From positions 1 through 15,287 of the forward strand of contig JBKHJZ010000071.1 of assembly GCA_046537875.1 (NCBI GenBank): a stretch of DNA of 15,287 nt, written 5' to 3'. Shown here in pieces: positions 5,747-12,421 of the stretch (within the stretch, counting starts at the first letter, position 1; every line of letters starts with the position of its first letter). The stretch comes from JBKHJZ01 sp046537875 (lineage in GTDB: Bacteria > Actinomycetota > Acidimicrobiia > Acidimicrobiales > VFJN01). The position numbers and the translations under genes were made by a program. The notes beneath the pieces were generated by a model. That model did not search any database and was not told where the DNA came from. It saw only the letters and a list, made by a program, of their open reading frames with translations.

Positions 5747-6852
5747 GTGGTGGTGCGCAGAAGGTCGAGCGCCCGGTCGAGCGACCCCACCGCACGGACC
5801 TCGAGATCCCCGTTCCCGGCCTCGTCCGCGTTGTCCTCGGGAAGCAGGAACACGTCGGCGCCAGCCTCCTCGGCGGCGATGGCCTTGAGCCCGACGCTGC
5901 CCACCGGCCCGACGTCGCCGTCGGCGCCGATCGTGCCGGTGGCGGCGATCGTCCGTCCGCCGGCCAGGTCGCGCTCGTCGAGGAGGTCGGCGACCGCCAG
6001 CGCGTAGGCGAGGCCTGCCGAGGGTCCGCCGATGTCACGCTCCGGGAACGACACGTCGAAGGGCAGGTCCGCCGCGAGGTCCCGGGTGGTGACCACCACG
6101 CCCAGTCCCGCTTCGCCGGCGAGGTCGGGGAGCGACGTCAGCTCGACCTCGACCTGCTCCCGACCGCGCTCGCCGGCCCGATCGACGGTCACCGACAGCT
6201 CCTCCCCGGGCTCCCGGCCACCGACCGCCTCGCGCAGGTGGGTGGTGGTTGAGACCTGTGCGCCGCCGACCGCGACGATCACGTCACCGGTGTCGAGCGC
6301 GTCCGCAGCCGGCGAGTCCGGGATCACGCCGACGACCTGGGCGCCGTTCCCGTCGACGGCGACGTCGTAGCCCGCGGCCCGCGCCCCGGCGACGGCGGCG
6401 AGCTGGCGACTGTCGTCGAACACGTCCCGCTGGACCTCGAAGTACTCCTGGGGATCGACACCGCGCGGCACCACCTCGCCGATGGGGACGACCTCGCGGT
6501 CGTCCCGGATCCAGGCCACCAGCGTCTCCAGCGCGTTGGACTGATCGAGGCCGACCGAGGTCAGCCGGTAGTCGCCGTCGACCCGGCTGGTCGGCGCACC
6601 CTCGATGTCGATGCCGTCCTCGACCGCGAGCGTGTCCCCGGGTGAGAGGATCACCAGCGGCGGGTGGTAGAGGTAGCCGGCTGCGGCGATGAAGGCCAGG
6701 CCCACCACGAACCAGACGAGTGGCCGGGACGCGCGGCGACGGCGGCCCGGGCTGCGGTCCCAGCCCCATCCACGGTTCGCACTGCCTGGCACGTCCATCG
6801 TTCGGCCGGCTCGGTGCCAGCGGTCACCCGACCGCTCGGACCGATCCGCCAT
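5743..6852 (-). CDS. YlbL-type membrane PDZ-domain Lon (S16) protease
   Basis: A 369-residue membrane-anchored serine protease of the YlbL type. It has a basic N-terminus, one transmembrane helix (about 43-63), a PDZ domain (about 160-230, GVIPDSPAADALDTGDVIVAVGG) and a C-terminal Lon proteolytic domain. The Lon Ser-Lys dyad is visible: Ser278 in RDIGGPSAGLAYAL and Lys323 in VGSVGLKAIAA. There is no AAA+ domain, so it does not work like soluble Lon. The active domain should face outside. In Bacillus, YlbL is linked to the DNA damage response by degrading a cell-division inhibitor, and two DNA-repair-type genes lie upstream here. ATG 6852 is preceded by GGAGTGGGGA at about 8 nt spacing. ATG 6882 is an alternative, and the frame stays open far upstream without homology. 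Confidence 0.9.
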   Translation of the reverse strand: MADRSERSGDRWHRAGRTMDVPGSANRGWGWDRSPGRRRRASRPLVWFVVGLAFIAAAGYLYHPPLVILSPGDTLAVEDGIDIEGAPTSRVDGDYRLTSVGLDQSNALETLVAWIRDDREVVPIGEVVPRGVDPQEYFEVQRDVFDDSRQLAAVAGARAAGYDVAVDGNGAQVVGVIPDSPAADALDTGDVIVAVGGAQVSTTTHLREAVGGREPGEELSVTVDRAGERGREQVEVELTSLPDLAGEAGLGVVVTTRDLAADLPFDVSFPERDIGGPSAGLAYALAVADLLDERDLAGGRTIAATGTIGADGDVGPVGSVGLKAIAAEEAGADVFLLPEDNADEAGNGDLEVRAVGSLDRALDLLRTTT

Positions 6853-6980
6853 GTGATCATTCCCCACTCCGGGGGTGGTCATCGCGTCCGGGGCGTCACG
6901 CCGAGATCGCAGGTGCACCCCGGCCGGGGGAGGGGAGTGGGACCGGGTCGCCGGGCATCGTGCCCGATCGGGTCCGGGAC
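6853..6980. other. intergenic gap between mug and the YlbL-type gene
   Basis: No gene is seen. Read on the minus strand, a hairpin CGGGCA-TCG-TGCCCG (6952-6966) lies 15 nt after the mug stop and is a weak terminator candidate without a U-tract. It overlaps the palindrome CCCGATCGGG (6963-6972). The ribosome site for the YlbL-type gene is at the other end. Confidence 0.35.
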
Positions 6981-7577
6981 TCAGCCACGGGCCGTGGCCC
7001 GGCGGAGCGCCCGCAGCTCGTCGACCAGCCGGTCGAAGGGGTAGTGGGCCTGCACGCCGCTCGGGTTGGGAAGCACCCACAGCAGCGCCCCTTCGAGGCT
7101 GTCGGGCTGCCGGCCGACCCGTGCCCGGGGGCGGGCGAAGCCGGCCCGGTAGGCGGTCAGACCGAGCAACGCTACCGCCCGCGGGCGCCACCGTCGCACC
7201 TTGCCCTCGAGGTCGCGGGCGCCGCGACGGAGCTGCTCCCGGTCCAGCTCGGAGGCCGAGCGTGTCGCCTGCGGCACCAGGTTGGTGACGCCGAGACCCA
7301 CGTCGAGCAGCCTGCGCTCGTCCGCGGGGTCCAGCACCGCGTCGGTGAAGCCCGACGCCTGGAGCGCCTTCCAGAAGCGGTTGCCCGGATGGGCGAAGTG
7401 GTGACCGACGGCGCCCGACCACAGACCGGGGTTGATGCCGCAGAAGAGGACGCGCAGCCCGGGGCCGATCACGTCGTCGACCGTCCCGCCGGCCGCTGCG
7501 GCGAGCTCGTCCGGCGAGGGCCGACGGTTGGCGCGGCGCGCCGGTGCGGTCGCTCGCCGGGTGTGCCGTTCGCTCAC
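6981..7577 (-). CDS. mug: G/U (G/T) mismatch-specific DNA glycosylase, Mug/TDG family
   Basis: A 198-residue protein of the Mug/TDG branch of the uracil-DNA glycosylase superfamily. These enzymes remove uracil or thymine opposite guanine, and alkylated cytosines, at the first step of base excision repair. The active-site motif GINPG (47-51, with Asn49) and the minor-groove loop NPSG (171-174) are both present, with VGHHFAHPGNRFWKAL (57-72) between them. The first 30 residues are basic and probably disordered. GTG 7577 has GAGGA about 10 nt upstream. The gene starts 21 nt after the MSMEG_6728-family gene, so the two are probably one transcript. A 128-nt gap with a small hairpin separates it from the YlbL-type gene. 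Confidence 0.92.
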   Translation of the reverse strand: MSERHTRRATAPARRANRRPSPDELAAAAGGTVDDVIGPGLRVLFCGINPGLWSGAVGHHFAHPGNRFWKALQASGFTDAVLDPADERRLLDVGLGVTNLVPQATRSASELDREQLRRGARDLEGKVRRWRPRAVALLGLTAYRAGFARPRARVGRQPDSLEGALLWVLPNPSGVQAHYPFDRLVDELRALRRATARG

Positions 7578-7598
7578 GTCGCCCGGTCCTCGCGTGGC

Positions 7599-8066
7599 TC
7601 AGGTGCGCCGGGGCCTGACCGGCCAGACGTAGGGGAGGTCCTCGTCCTCGTCGCCGAACTGCGGCCGGTAGTGCTCGCGATCCCTGCGGAGCAGAGCCGA
7701 CCGGTGGGCGCGGTGCAGCGGCTCGTCGCCCAGCCACCACGGCAGGGCACCGGCGTCGGCCAGCTCCGGCTGGGATCGTGGCGGGACCGCGACGCCGGCG
7801 CTGCTCAGCTCGTCGAGGATCTTCGCCTCGCACGTGTCGGAGAAGCCCCGGCGCTGCCACTCGTGGCACACCGCGACCCCGTAGGCGCCGAGGGCCTCCT
7901 CGAACCCCTGCCACATGAGGACCACGGGATGGTGCTTCCAGCCGTAGGTGGGTCTGATCAGCGCCCGGAGGATCTGCAGCGCCTCGACGCGCTGCTTGCC
8001 GAGCCGCCGGTCGTCGAGGGCGTGGGCCGACTCCTCGAAGTCCGGGTACGGCAGGAACGTCTGCAT
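7599..8066 (-). CDS. MSMEG_6728-family protein, related to pyrimidine-dimer DNA glycosylases
   Basis: A 155-residue cytosolic protein matching the MSMEG_6728 family, which I recall as related to the Pyr_excise (T4 endonuclease V-like) domain. Characteristic blocks are MQTFLPYPDF (1-10), LDDRRLGKQRVEALQILRAL (17-36), GWKHHPVVLMW (42-52) and the C-terminal HRSALLRRDREHYRPQFG...DLPYVWP (121-149). A glycosylase role in DNA repair is plausible but not demonstrated for this family as far as I know. ATG 8066 is preceded by AGGA about 7 nt away. It shares a 21-nt gap with mug, supporting a repair function, and is divergent from the His-rich membrane protein across a possible operator at 8104-8122. 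Confidence 0.85.
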   Translation of the reverse strand: MQTFLPYPDFEESAHALDDRRLGKQRVEALQILRALIRPTYGWKHHPVVLMWQGFEEALGAYGVAVCHEWQRRGFSDTCEAKILDELSSAGVAVPPRSQPELADAGALPWWLGDEPLHRAHRSALLRRDREHYRPQFGDEDEDLPYVWPVRPRRT

Positions 8067-8103
8067 GCTCCATCCTGCTGGCCGGGGTGTGCTCCCCCTA
8101 ACA

Positions 8104-8122
8104 AACTTACTTCGAGTATGTT
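8104..8122. promoter_or_regulatory. 19-bp dyad, candidate operator in divergent promoter region
   Basis: AACTTACTTCGAGTATGTT (8104-8122) is a near-perfect dyad: AAC/GTT and TACT/AGTA pair around TCG, with one mismatch. It is the centre of an AT-rich island (8099-8128) between the minus-strand start at 8066 and the plus-strand start at 8230. Size and symmetry fit a TetR- or MarR-type site. No regulator gene is adjacent; the nearest are the MarR gene at 9710 and the TetR gene at 14568. Promoter-like words TAAGTT (minus strand) and TATGTT/TATGAA (plus strand) lie within it or beside it, without good -35 partners. Confidence 0.45.
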
Positions 8123-8229
8123 ATGAATCGGGTGGAGAACCACCGGGTGACCCTCGCGGGGACTCCGGTGGCCGGCAGGCCCGACGTGGTGGAGACCCGG
8201 GGTCAGGTCCCGGAGGGGGAGCAGTCACG

Positions 8230-9603
8230 GTGTCCGCAGCACTCTTCGAACACCCGACGGAGGACCGGCTGGCTCGAGCCGTCGCGGCCGTCGCACTGGT
8301 GGGAGCGGGGGTCATCCACTTCGCCTTCGCACCCACCCACCTCGATCACGGCCTCGACCACGGGGCCTTCTTCCTCGCGGCCGGGTGGCTGCAGCTCGCG
8401 CTCGCCGCTGCGCTGGCGTTCCGCCTGCGCCCGGAGCGGGCCTGGCTGGGCGTGACGGTGCTGGTCAACGCCGCCATCATCGGCACCTGGGGCGTGTCCC
8501 GCACGGTGGGCGTGCCGGGGTCCGAGCCGGAGGGCGTGGGTTTCCCCGACGTGACCGCCACGCTGCTGGAGCTGCTGGTCATCGCGGCGGCCGTCGCGCT
8601 CCTGTCGGGTCTCGTCGTCGATCGGGAACTGATGGCCCGCCCGGTGCTCGGCCTGGGAAGCGCGGGTGCGCTCGCTCTCGTGGCGCTGGTGTCGGTGTCG
8701 GTGTCGCCGTCGTTCTCCACCCACAACGGCGACGGTCACGACCACGGCGCCGAGGGCGAGGCCGCGGCCGGTGGCCACGACGACCATGGCGAGTCCGAGG
8801 ACGACTGGGCCGAGGAGCGATACGCCGCGCTGGCGGGTCACCTGCCCGAGGCGCAGATCGACGAGTTCAGGGACATGGCGCGGGAGGACCTCGCCGAGAC
8901 GCTCCGGGAGCGCTCCGAGCTCCTCCAGGGCCTGCCCGAGGACGAGCGCGAGGAGCGCATCGCGACCTACACCGAGTGGGCCGTCGAGAACACGATCGAG
9001 CTCGCCGAAGGGATCCAGAGCGGCGAGGCCGACGACGAGGAGCACATGCACTCGCACGGGCCGCAGGAATGGATCCCGATCACCGATCCCGCCGACCAGC
9101 TCAGGCTGCAGAACGAGCTCGCCACGGCCGGCGAGGTGATCGACCGGCTGCCGACGGTGGCCGATGCCGAGGAAGCCGGGTACAGGCAGATCGCGCCCTA
9201 CGTCCCCGGCATGGCCGTGCACTACATCGGCCCGGGGCTCGACGACACGTTCGACCCGGCGCAGCCCGAGATGCTGCTCTACAACGGCACCGACCCCGAC
9301 TCACCGCTGGTCGGCTTGAGCTACGTGGCGCTGGCCGAGGAGCCGCCCGAGGGCTTCACGGGGCCGAACGATGTCTGGCACAACCACCCCGGGCTCTGCA
9401 TGGTGGGGAACTTCGTGGTGGGCATCGACGGCACGCCGGAGGACCTGTGCGAGTCGGTGGGCGGCTCCATCAACCGGTCCCTGGCCGACCTCTGGATGAT
9501 GCACCTGTGGCAGGTGCCGGGATGGGAGTCGCAGTGGGGGCTGTTCTCCGGCGAGAACCCGGCCATCAACATCGTGACCTCCGACATGTGGAACAAGCGC
9601 TGA
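8230..9603 (+). CDS. five-helix membrane protein with His-rich linker and unidentified C-terminal domain
   Basis: A 457-residue protein I cannot name. Five predicted membrane helices lie at about 15-35, 45-64, 68-86, 105-128 and 137-158. TM1-TM2 contains GVIHFAFAPTHLDHGLDHGAFF, rich in His. Then comes a His/Asp/Glu-rich segment (HNGDGHDHG at 165-173, HDDHGE at 183-188), a charged helical stretch, HMHSHG (272-277), and a domain of about 180 residues with H331, WHNHPGLC (383-390) and MMHLWQVPGW (423-432). Odd helix number would place this domain outside the cell. The pattern suggests metal binding, possibly Cu or Zn, but this is inference. GTG 8230 has GGAGGGGGA about 8 nt upstream. A 12-bp hairpin follows the gene. 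Confidence 0.8.
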   Translation: MSAALFEHPTEDRLARAVAAVALVGAGVIHFAFAPTHLDHGLDHGAFFLAAGWLQLALAAALAFRLRPERAWLGVTVLVNAAIIGTWGVSRTVGVPGSEPEGVGFPDVTATLLELLVIAAAVALLSGLVVDRELMARPVLGLGSAGALALVALVSVSVSPSFSTHNGDGHDHGAEGEAAAGGHDDHGESEDDWAEERYAALAGHLPEAQIDEFRDMAREDLAETLRERSELLQGLPEDEREERIATYTEWAVENTIELAEGIQSGEADDEEHMHSHGPQEWIPITDPADQLRLQNELATAGEVIDRLPTVADAEEAGYRQIAPYVPGMAVHYIGPGLDDTFDPAQPEMLLYNGTDPDSPLVGLSYVALAEEPPEGFTGPNDVWHNHPGLCMVGNFVVGIDGTPEDLCESVGGSINRSLADLWMMHLWQVPGWESQWGLFSGENPAINIVTSDMWNKR

Positions 9604-9648
9604 CTCACGGCGGCTGACCCCTCGCTCGGGTCGGTCCCGGCGCAACGG

Positions 9649-9677
9649 CGGTGCGCGGGCTTCCTGCCCGCGCACCG
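9649..9677 (+). terminator. 12-bp perfect hairpin after the His-rich membrane protein gene
   Basis: CGGTGCGCGGGC (9649-9660) and GCCCGCGCACCG (9666-9677) pair perfectly around a TTCCT loop, 45 nt after the stop codon. A smaller stem GACCC/GGGTC (9616-9620 and 9628-9632) precedes it. There is no U-tract, as is common for terminators in GC-rich actinobacteria. It separates the membrane protein gene from the MarR-CLC unit. Confidence 0.7.
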
Positions 9678-9703
9678 ATCGCGACGAGGCCACGCCCGCG
9701 GCG

Positions 9704-9751
9704 AAGTATGTGCCATCGCGCAGTACTTGCTATCGTGCAAGTATCGCGCAG
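9704..9751. promoter_or_regulatory. MarR-type operator cluster at the marR start
   Basis: TACTTGC (9724-9730) and GCAAGTA (9737-9743) are a perfect 7-bp inverted repeat with 6-nt spacer, size-matched to MarR dimers. A third half-site-like AAGTAT lies at 9704-9709. ATCGCGCAG is repeated directly at 9715-9723 and 9743-9751, one copy just before each side of the dyad. The cluster is AT-richer than its surroundings and lies upstream of the conserved part of the MarR protein. Autoregulation is inferred. Confidence 0.6.
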
Positions 9752-10258
9752 CTCTCCGACCAGGCCGCAGACGCGTTCCTCGCGGCGTCACGTGCTCTCG
9801 TCGGGGTGTCGGCGCGCTCGCTCGCCGACGTGGAGGACGTGACGCTTCCGCAGTACCGCGCGCTCGTCGTCATCGCCGGCCAGGACGGGGTGACCGTGCG
9901 GCAGCTCGCACAGCGCCTCGACATCCATCCCTCCACCGCCACCCGGCTGTGCGATCGGCTCGTCCGGAAGGGCCTGATCCGGCGGGCCGAGCGCGACGCC
10001 GACCGCCGCGAGATCGAGATCGTGCTCGCGGCGAAGGGTCGCCGGCTCGTCGACCGGGTCACCGAACGTCGCAGGGACGCCCTCGCCGCGATCGCGCAGC
10101 AGATGTCCGCCGACCAGTTGCGGCACGCCGTCGTCGGGCTTCGCGCGTTCGCCGAGGTCGCCGGCGAGACCCCCGAGGCCACGCTCTTCGGCTGGCCGGA
10201 GCCGGCCGGTGACAGCGGGGACGAGCCCGCCGCCGACGGCGGCCCGGGCTCGCCGTGA
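9710..10258 (+). CDS. MarR-family transcriptional regulator
   Basis: A protein of up to 182 residues with a MarR winged-helix domain: DAFLAASRALVGV (21-33, dimerisation helix), VTVRQLAQRLDIHPSTATRLCDRLVRKGLI (61-90, helix-turn-helix) and a wing with RDADRREIEI (95-104) containing the conserved D-x-R pattern. The start is unresolved. The only in-frame ATG/GTG/TTG before the conserved region is GTG 9710, which would put the candidate operator inside the coding sequence and has no ribosome site. The next is GTG 9806, which would remove the first helix. Its stop overlaps the CLC start, so it most likely controls the chloride transporter, sensing an unidentified small molecule or ion-related signal. 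Confidence 0.88.
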   Translation: MPSRSTCYRASIAQLSDQAADAFLAASRALVGVSARSLADVEDVTLPQYRALVVIAGQDGVTVRQLAQRLDIHPSTATRLCDRLVRKGLIRRAERDADRREIEIVLAAKGRRLVDRVTERRRDALAAIAQQMSADQLRHAVVGLRAFAEVAGETPEATLFGWPEPAGDSGDEPAADGGPGSP

Positions 10259-12306
10259 TGCAGGGGAACGGGCGCACCCGCCGGCTGCTCACCGCGGTTC
10301 GCGACTGGGACTACCTCCGCAAGTGGCTCCTCCTCGGTGCCCTGATCGGGGTGGTCGCCGGGCTCGCCGCCATCGCGTTCATCGTCGTCCTCGAGCTCGC
10401 GAGCCGGCTGCTGCTCGAGGGCCTCGGCGGGTACGAGCCGCCGCTGCCGATCGGCGAGGGGAACCGGCTCGCGAACGGCGACTTCACCCGCCCGTGGGCC
10501 GTCCCGCTCGTCGTCGGGCTGGGTGGGCTCATCTCCGGCATCCTCGTGTTCCGGTTCGCTCCCGAGGCCGAGGGCCACGGGACCGACGCCGCCATCGCGG
10601 CGACGCACCACAACCCCCGGTCGATCCGGGGACGGGTCACGCTGGTCAAGCTCCTGGCGTCGGCGGCGACGATCGGAGCTGGCGGGTCGGCCGGGCGGGA
10701 GGGGCCCACGGCCCAGATCAGCGCCGGCTTCGGCTCGTTGCTCGCCAGGCGCCTGGACCTGAGCCCCCAGGACGCCCGCATCGCGGTCGCGGTGGGCGTG
10801 GGCGCCGGCATCGGTGCGATCTTCCGCGCCCCGCTCGGCGGAGCCGTGCTGGGCACCGAGATCCTCTACCGCGACGACCTCGAGCCCGATGCCCTGCTCC
10901 CGTCGCTGGTGGCGTCCATCGTCGGCTTCTCGGTCTTCGGCGCTGCCGAGGGCTTCACGCCGATCTTCGGTGAGCTCCACACGCCGCTGTTCGACCACCC
11001 GATCCAGCTCGTGTACTTCGCCGTGCTCGGCATCGCGGCGGGCCTGGTGGGGCGCCTGTACGCACGGGGCTTCTACGGCATCACCGCGCTGTTCCGCCGG
11101 ATGCGTGGCGCCGCCATGGTGAAGCCGGCCATCGCGGGCGTGATGGTCGGTCTCCTCGGGCTGGCCTTCCCCCAGGCGCTGGCCACCGGGTACGGCTGGC
11201 TCCAGGGGGGCATGATCGACGGGCTGCCCGACGTCGCCCTGTGGGTCATCCTCCTGCTCCCGCTGGTGAAGATCGTGGCGACGTCGCTGTCGATCGGATC
11301 GGGTGGCTCAGGTGGCATCTTCGGCCCGGGCATGGTGATCGGCGGCTTCGTCGGTCTCGGCCTCTGGCGGATCCTCCACGACGTCGCCCCGGGCATGCCG
11401 GAGGCCCCGGCGCCGTTCGTGGTGGTCGGGATGATCGCCTGCTTCGGCAGCGTGGCCCACGCTCCCCTCGGGCTCATGCTGATGGTGGCCGAGATGACGG
11501 GGAGCCTGGCGCTGTTGCCCCCGGCGATGCTCGCCATCGGCCTCGCGGCCGTCGTCGTGCGCGAGGACTCGATCTACGAGAGCCAGTTGCGGAGCCGGGC
11601 GGACGCGCCCGCCCACCGTGCGCGGTTCGGCCTGCCGTTGCTCGGCTCGACCCCGGTCCGCGACGTCATGCGCCCACCGCGCCTGCTCGTGCCCGCCACC
11701 GTGCCTCTCGAGGAGGCGTGGCAGACACTGAGCATGCTCCGCACCACCCGGGCGCCGGTGGTCGACGGCGACCGCTTCGTGGGCGTGGTCACCGCCGACG
11801 GGGCCGCCGAGCCCGAGGCGCTCACCTCGGGAGCCGCCGCCGAGGTCTCGTACCCCACGATCCCGTCGGACGCGAACCTCGACTCGGCGCTCGATGCGAT
11901 GGTCTCGGCGGGCGTGAACTGGATCCCCGTGCTCGACCGCAACCGTGTGGTCGGCGTGATCGCCATGTCGGAGGTGCTCGGCGGGTACCAGACGGCGCTC
12001 AGGCGCACGCTGCGCCGCCTGGCCGGCATCAACGGCCGGGCGGTGCTGATCGAGACCAAGGTGGGCGAGGGCTCGCCGATGGCGGGGCTGCACCTGGCCA
12101 ACGCCCCGTGGCCCGGGGGCTGCGTGGCGGTCAGCATCGACCGTCACAGCCACCTGGTGGCCCCCACGCCCGACACCGAGCTCCTCCCGGGCGATCTCGT
12201 CGTGGTGGTCGCCCCGGCCGGCGTCGAGGAGGAGATCCGCCGGCTGTTCGGCGACACCGGGGACACCGGCCGCCACGGCGGCGGGGGCGAAGACGACGAA
12301 CCCTGA
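10258..12306 (+). CDS. CLC-family chloride channel/transporter with CBS pair and TrkA_C domain
   Basis: A 682-residue membrane protein. The CLC core occupies about 1-455 and shows GSAGREGP with gating Glu148, FRAPLGGAVLGTEILYRD (about 191-208) and GSGGSGGIFGPGM (about 345-357). At the internal proton site, the pair that is EE in the E. coli exchanger reads E201-I202, so the proton-accepting Glu203 equivalent appears to be Ile, as in channel-type CLCs. Two CBS motifs follow (about 467-520 and 530-580), then a TrkA_C/RCK_C domain (about 594-664, RAVLIETKV...GDLVVVVAP). These cytoplasmic modules usually bind nucleotides or other ligands. ATG 10258 overlaps the MarR stop as TGATG; GTG 10255 is an equal alternative. 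No strong ribosome site is seen, so coupling with marR is likely. Confidence 0.93.
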   Translation: MQGNGRTRRLLTAVRDWDYLRKWLLLGALIGVVAGLAAIAFIVVLELASRLLLEGLGGYEPPLPIGEGNRLANGDFTRPWAVPLVVGLGGLISGILVFRFAPEAEGHGTDAAIAATHHNPRSIRGRVTLVKLLASAATIGAGGSAGREGPTAQISAGFGSLLARRLDLSPQDARIAVAVGVGAGIGAIFRAPLGGAVLGTEILYRDDLEPDALLPSLVASIVGFSVFGAAEGFTPIFGELHTPLFDHPIQLVYFAVLGIAAGLVGRLYARGFYGITALFRRMRGAAMVKPAIAGVMVGLLGLAFPQALATGYGWLQGGMIDGLPDVALWVILLLPLVKIVATSLSIGSGGSGGIFGPGMVIGGFVGLGLWRILHDVAPGMPEAPAPFVVVGMIACFGSVAHAPLGLMLMVAEMTGSLALLPPAMLAIGLAAVVVREDSIYESQLRSRADAPAHRARFGLPLLGSTPVRDVMRPPRLLVPATVPLEEAWQTLSMLRTTRAPVVDGDRFVGVVTADGAAEPEALTSGAAAEVSYPTIPSDANLDSALDAMVSAGVNWIPVLDRNRVVGVIAMSEVLGGYQTALRRTLRRLAGINGRAVLIETKVGEGSPMAGLHLANAPWPGGCVAVSIDRHSHLVAPTPDTELLPGDLVVVVAPAGVEEEIRRLFGDTGDTGRHGGGGEDDEP

Positions 12307-12309
12307 GCC

Positions 12310-12328
12310 GCCGCCGCTCGCGGGCGGC
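12310..12328. terminator. weak hairpin after the CLC gene
   Basis: GCCGCC (12310-12315) and GGCGGC (12323-12328) can pair around a 7-nt loop directly after the CLC stop, in the 115-nt gap between convergent genes. There is no U-tract and such words are frequent in GC-rich DNA, so support is modest. The remainder of the gap up to 12421 has no gene. Confidence 0.35.
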
Positions 12329-12421
12329 GCCGGTGACGAACTGCACGGCCGGACCCGGGAGCGTCGAGCCCGTGAGCGGACCGGATGGTGCCGGCGTTCG
12401 AGACGCCCGCGGGCCGGGCGC

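Noticed and set aside
6853..8073. Long minus-strand open frame extending the YlbL-type gene upstream to 8073.
   Set aside because: It runs in another frame through mug and the MSMEG_6728-family gene, is Arg/Pro/Gly-rich and has no recognisable domain. It is a GC-bias shadow.
6720..8126. Long plus-strand open frame opposite mug and the MSMEG_6728-family gene.
   Set aside because: Its composition is that of an antisense shadow, there is no ribosome site or domain, and the minus-strand genes are well supported.
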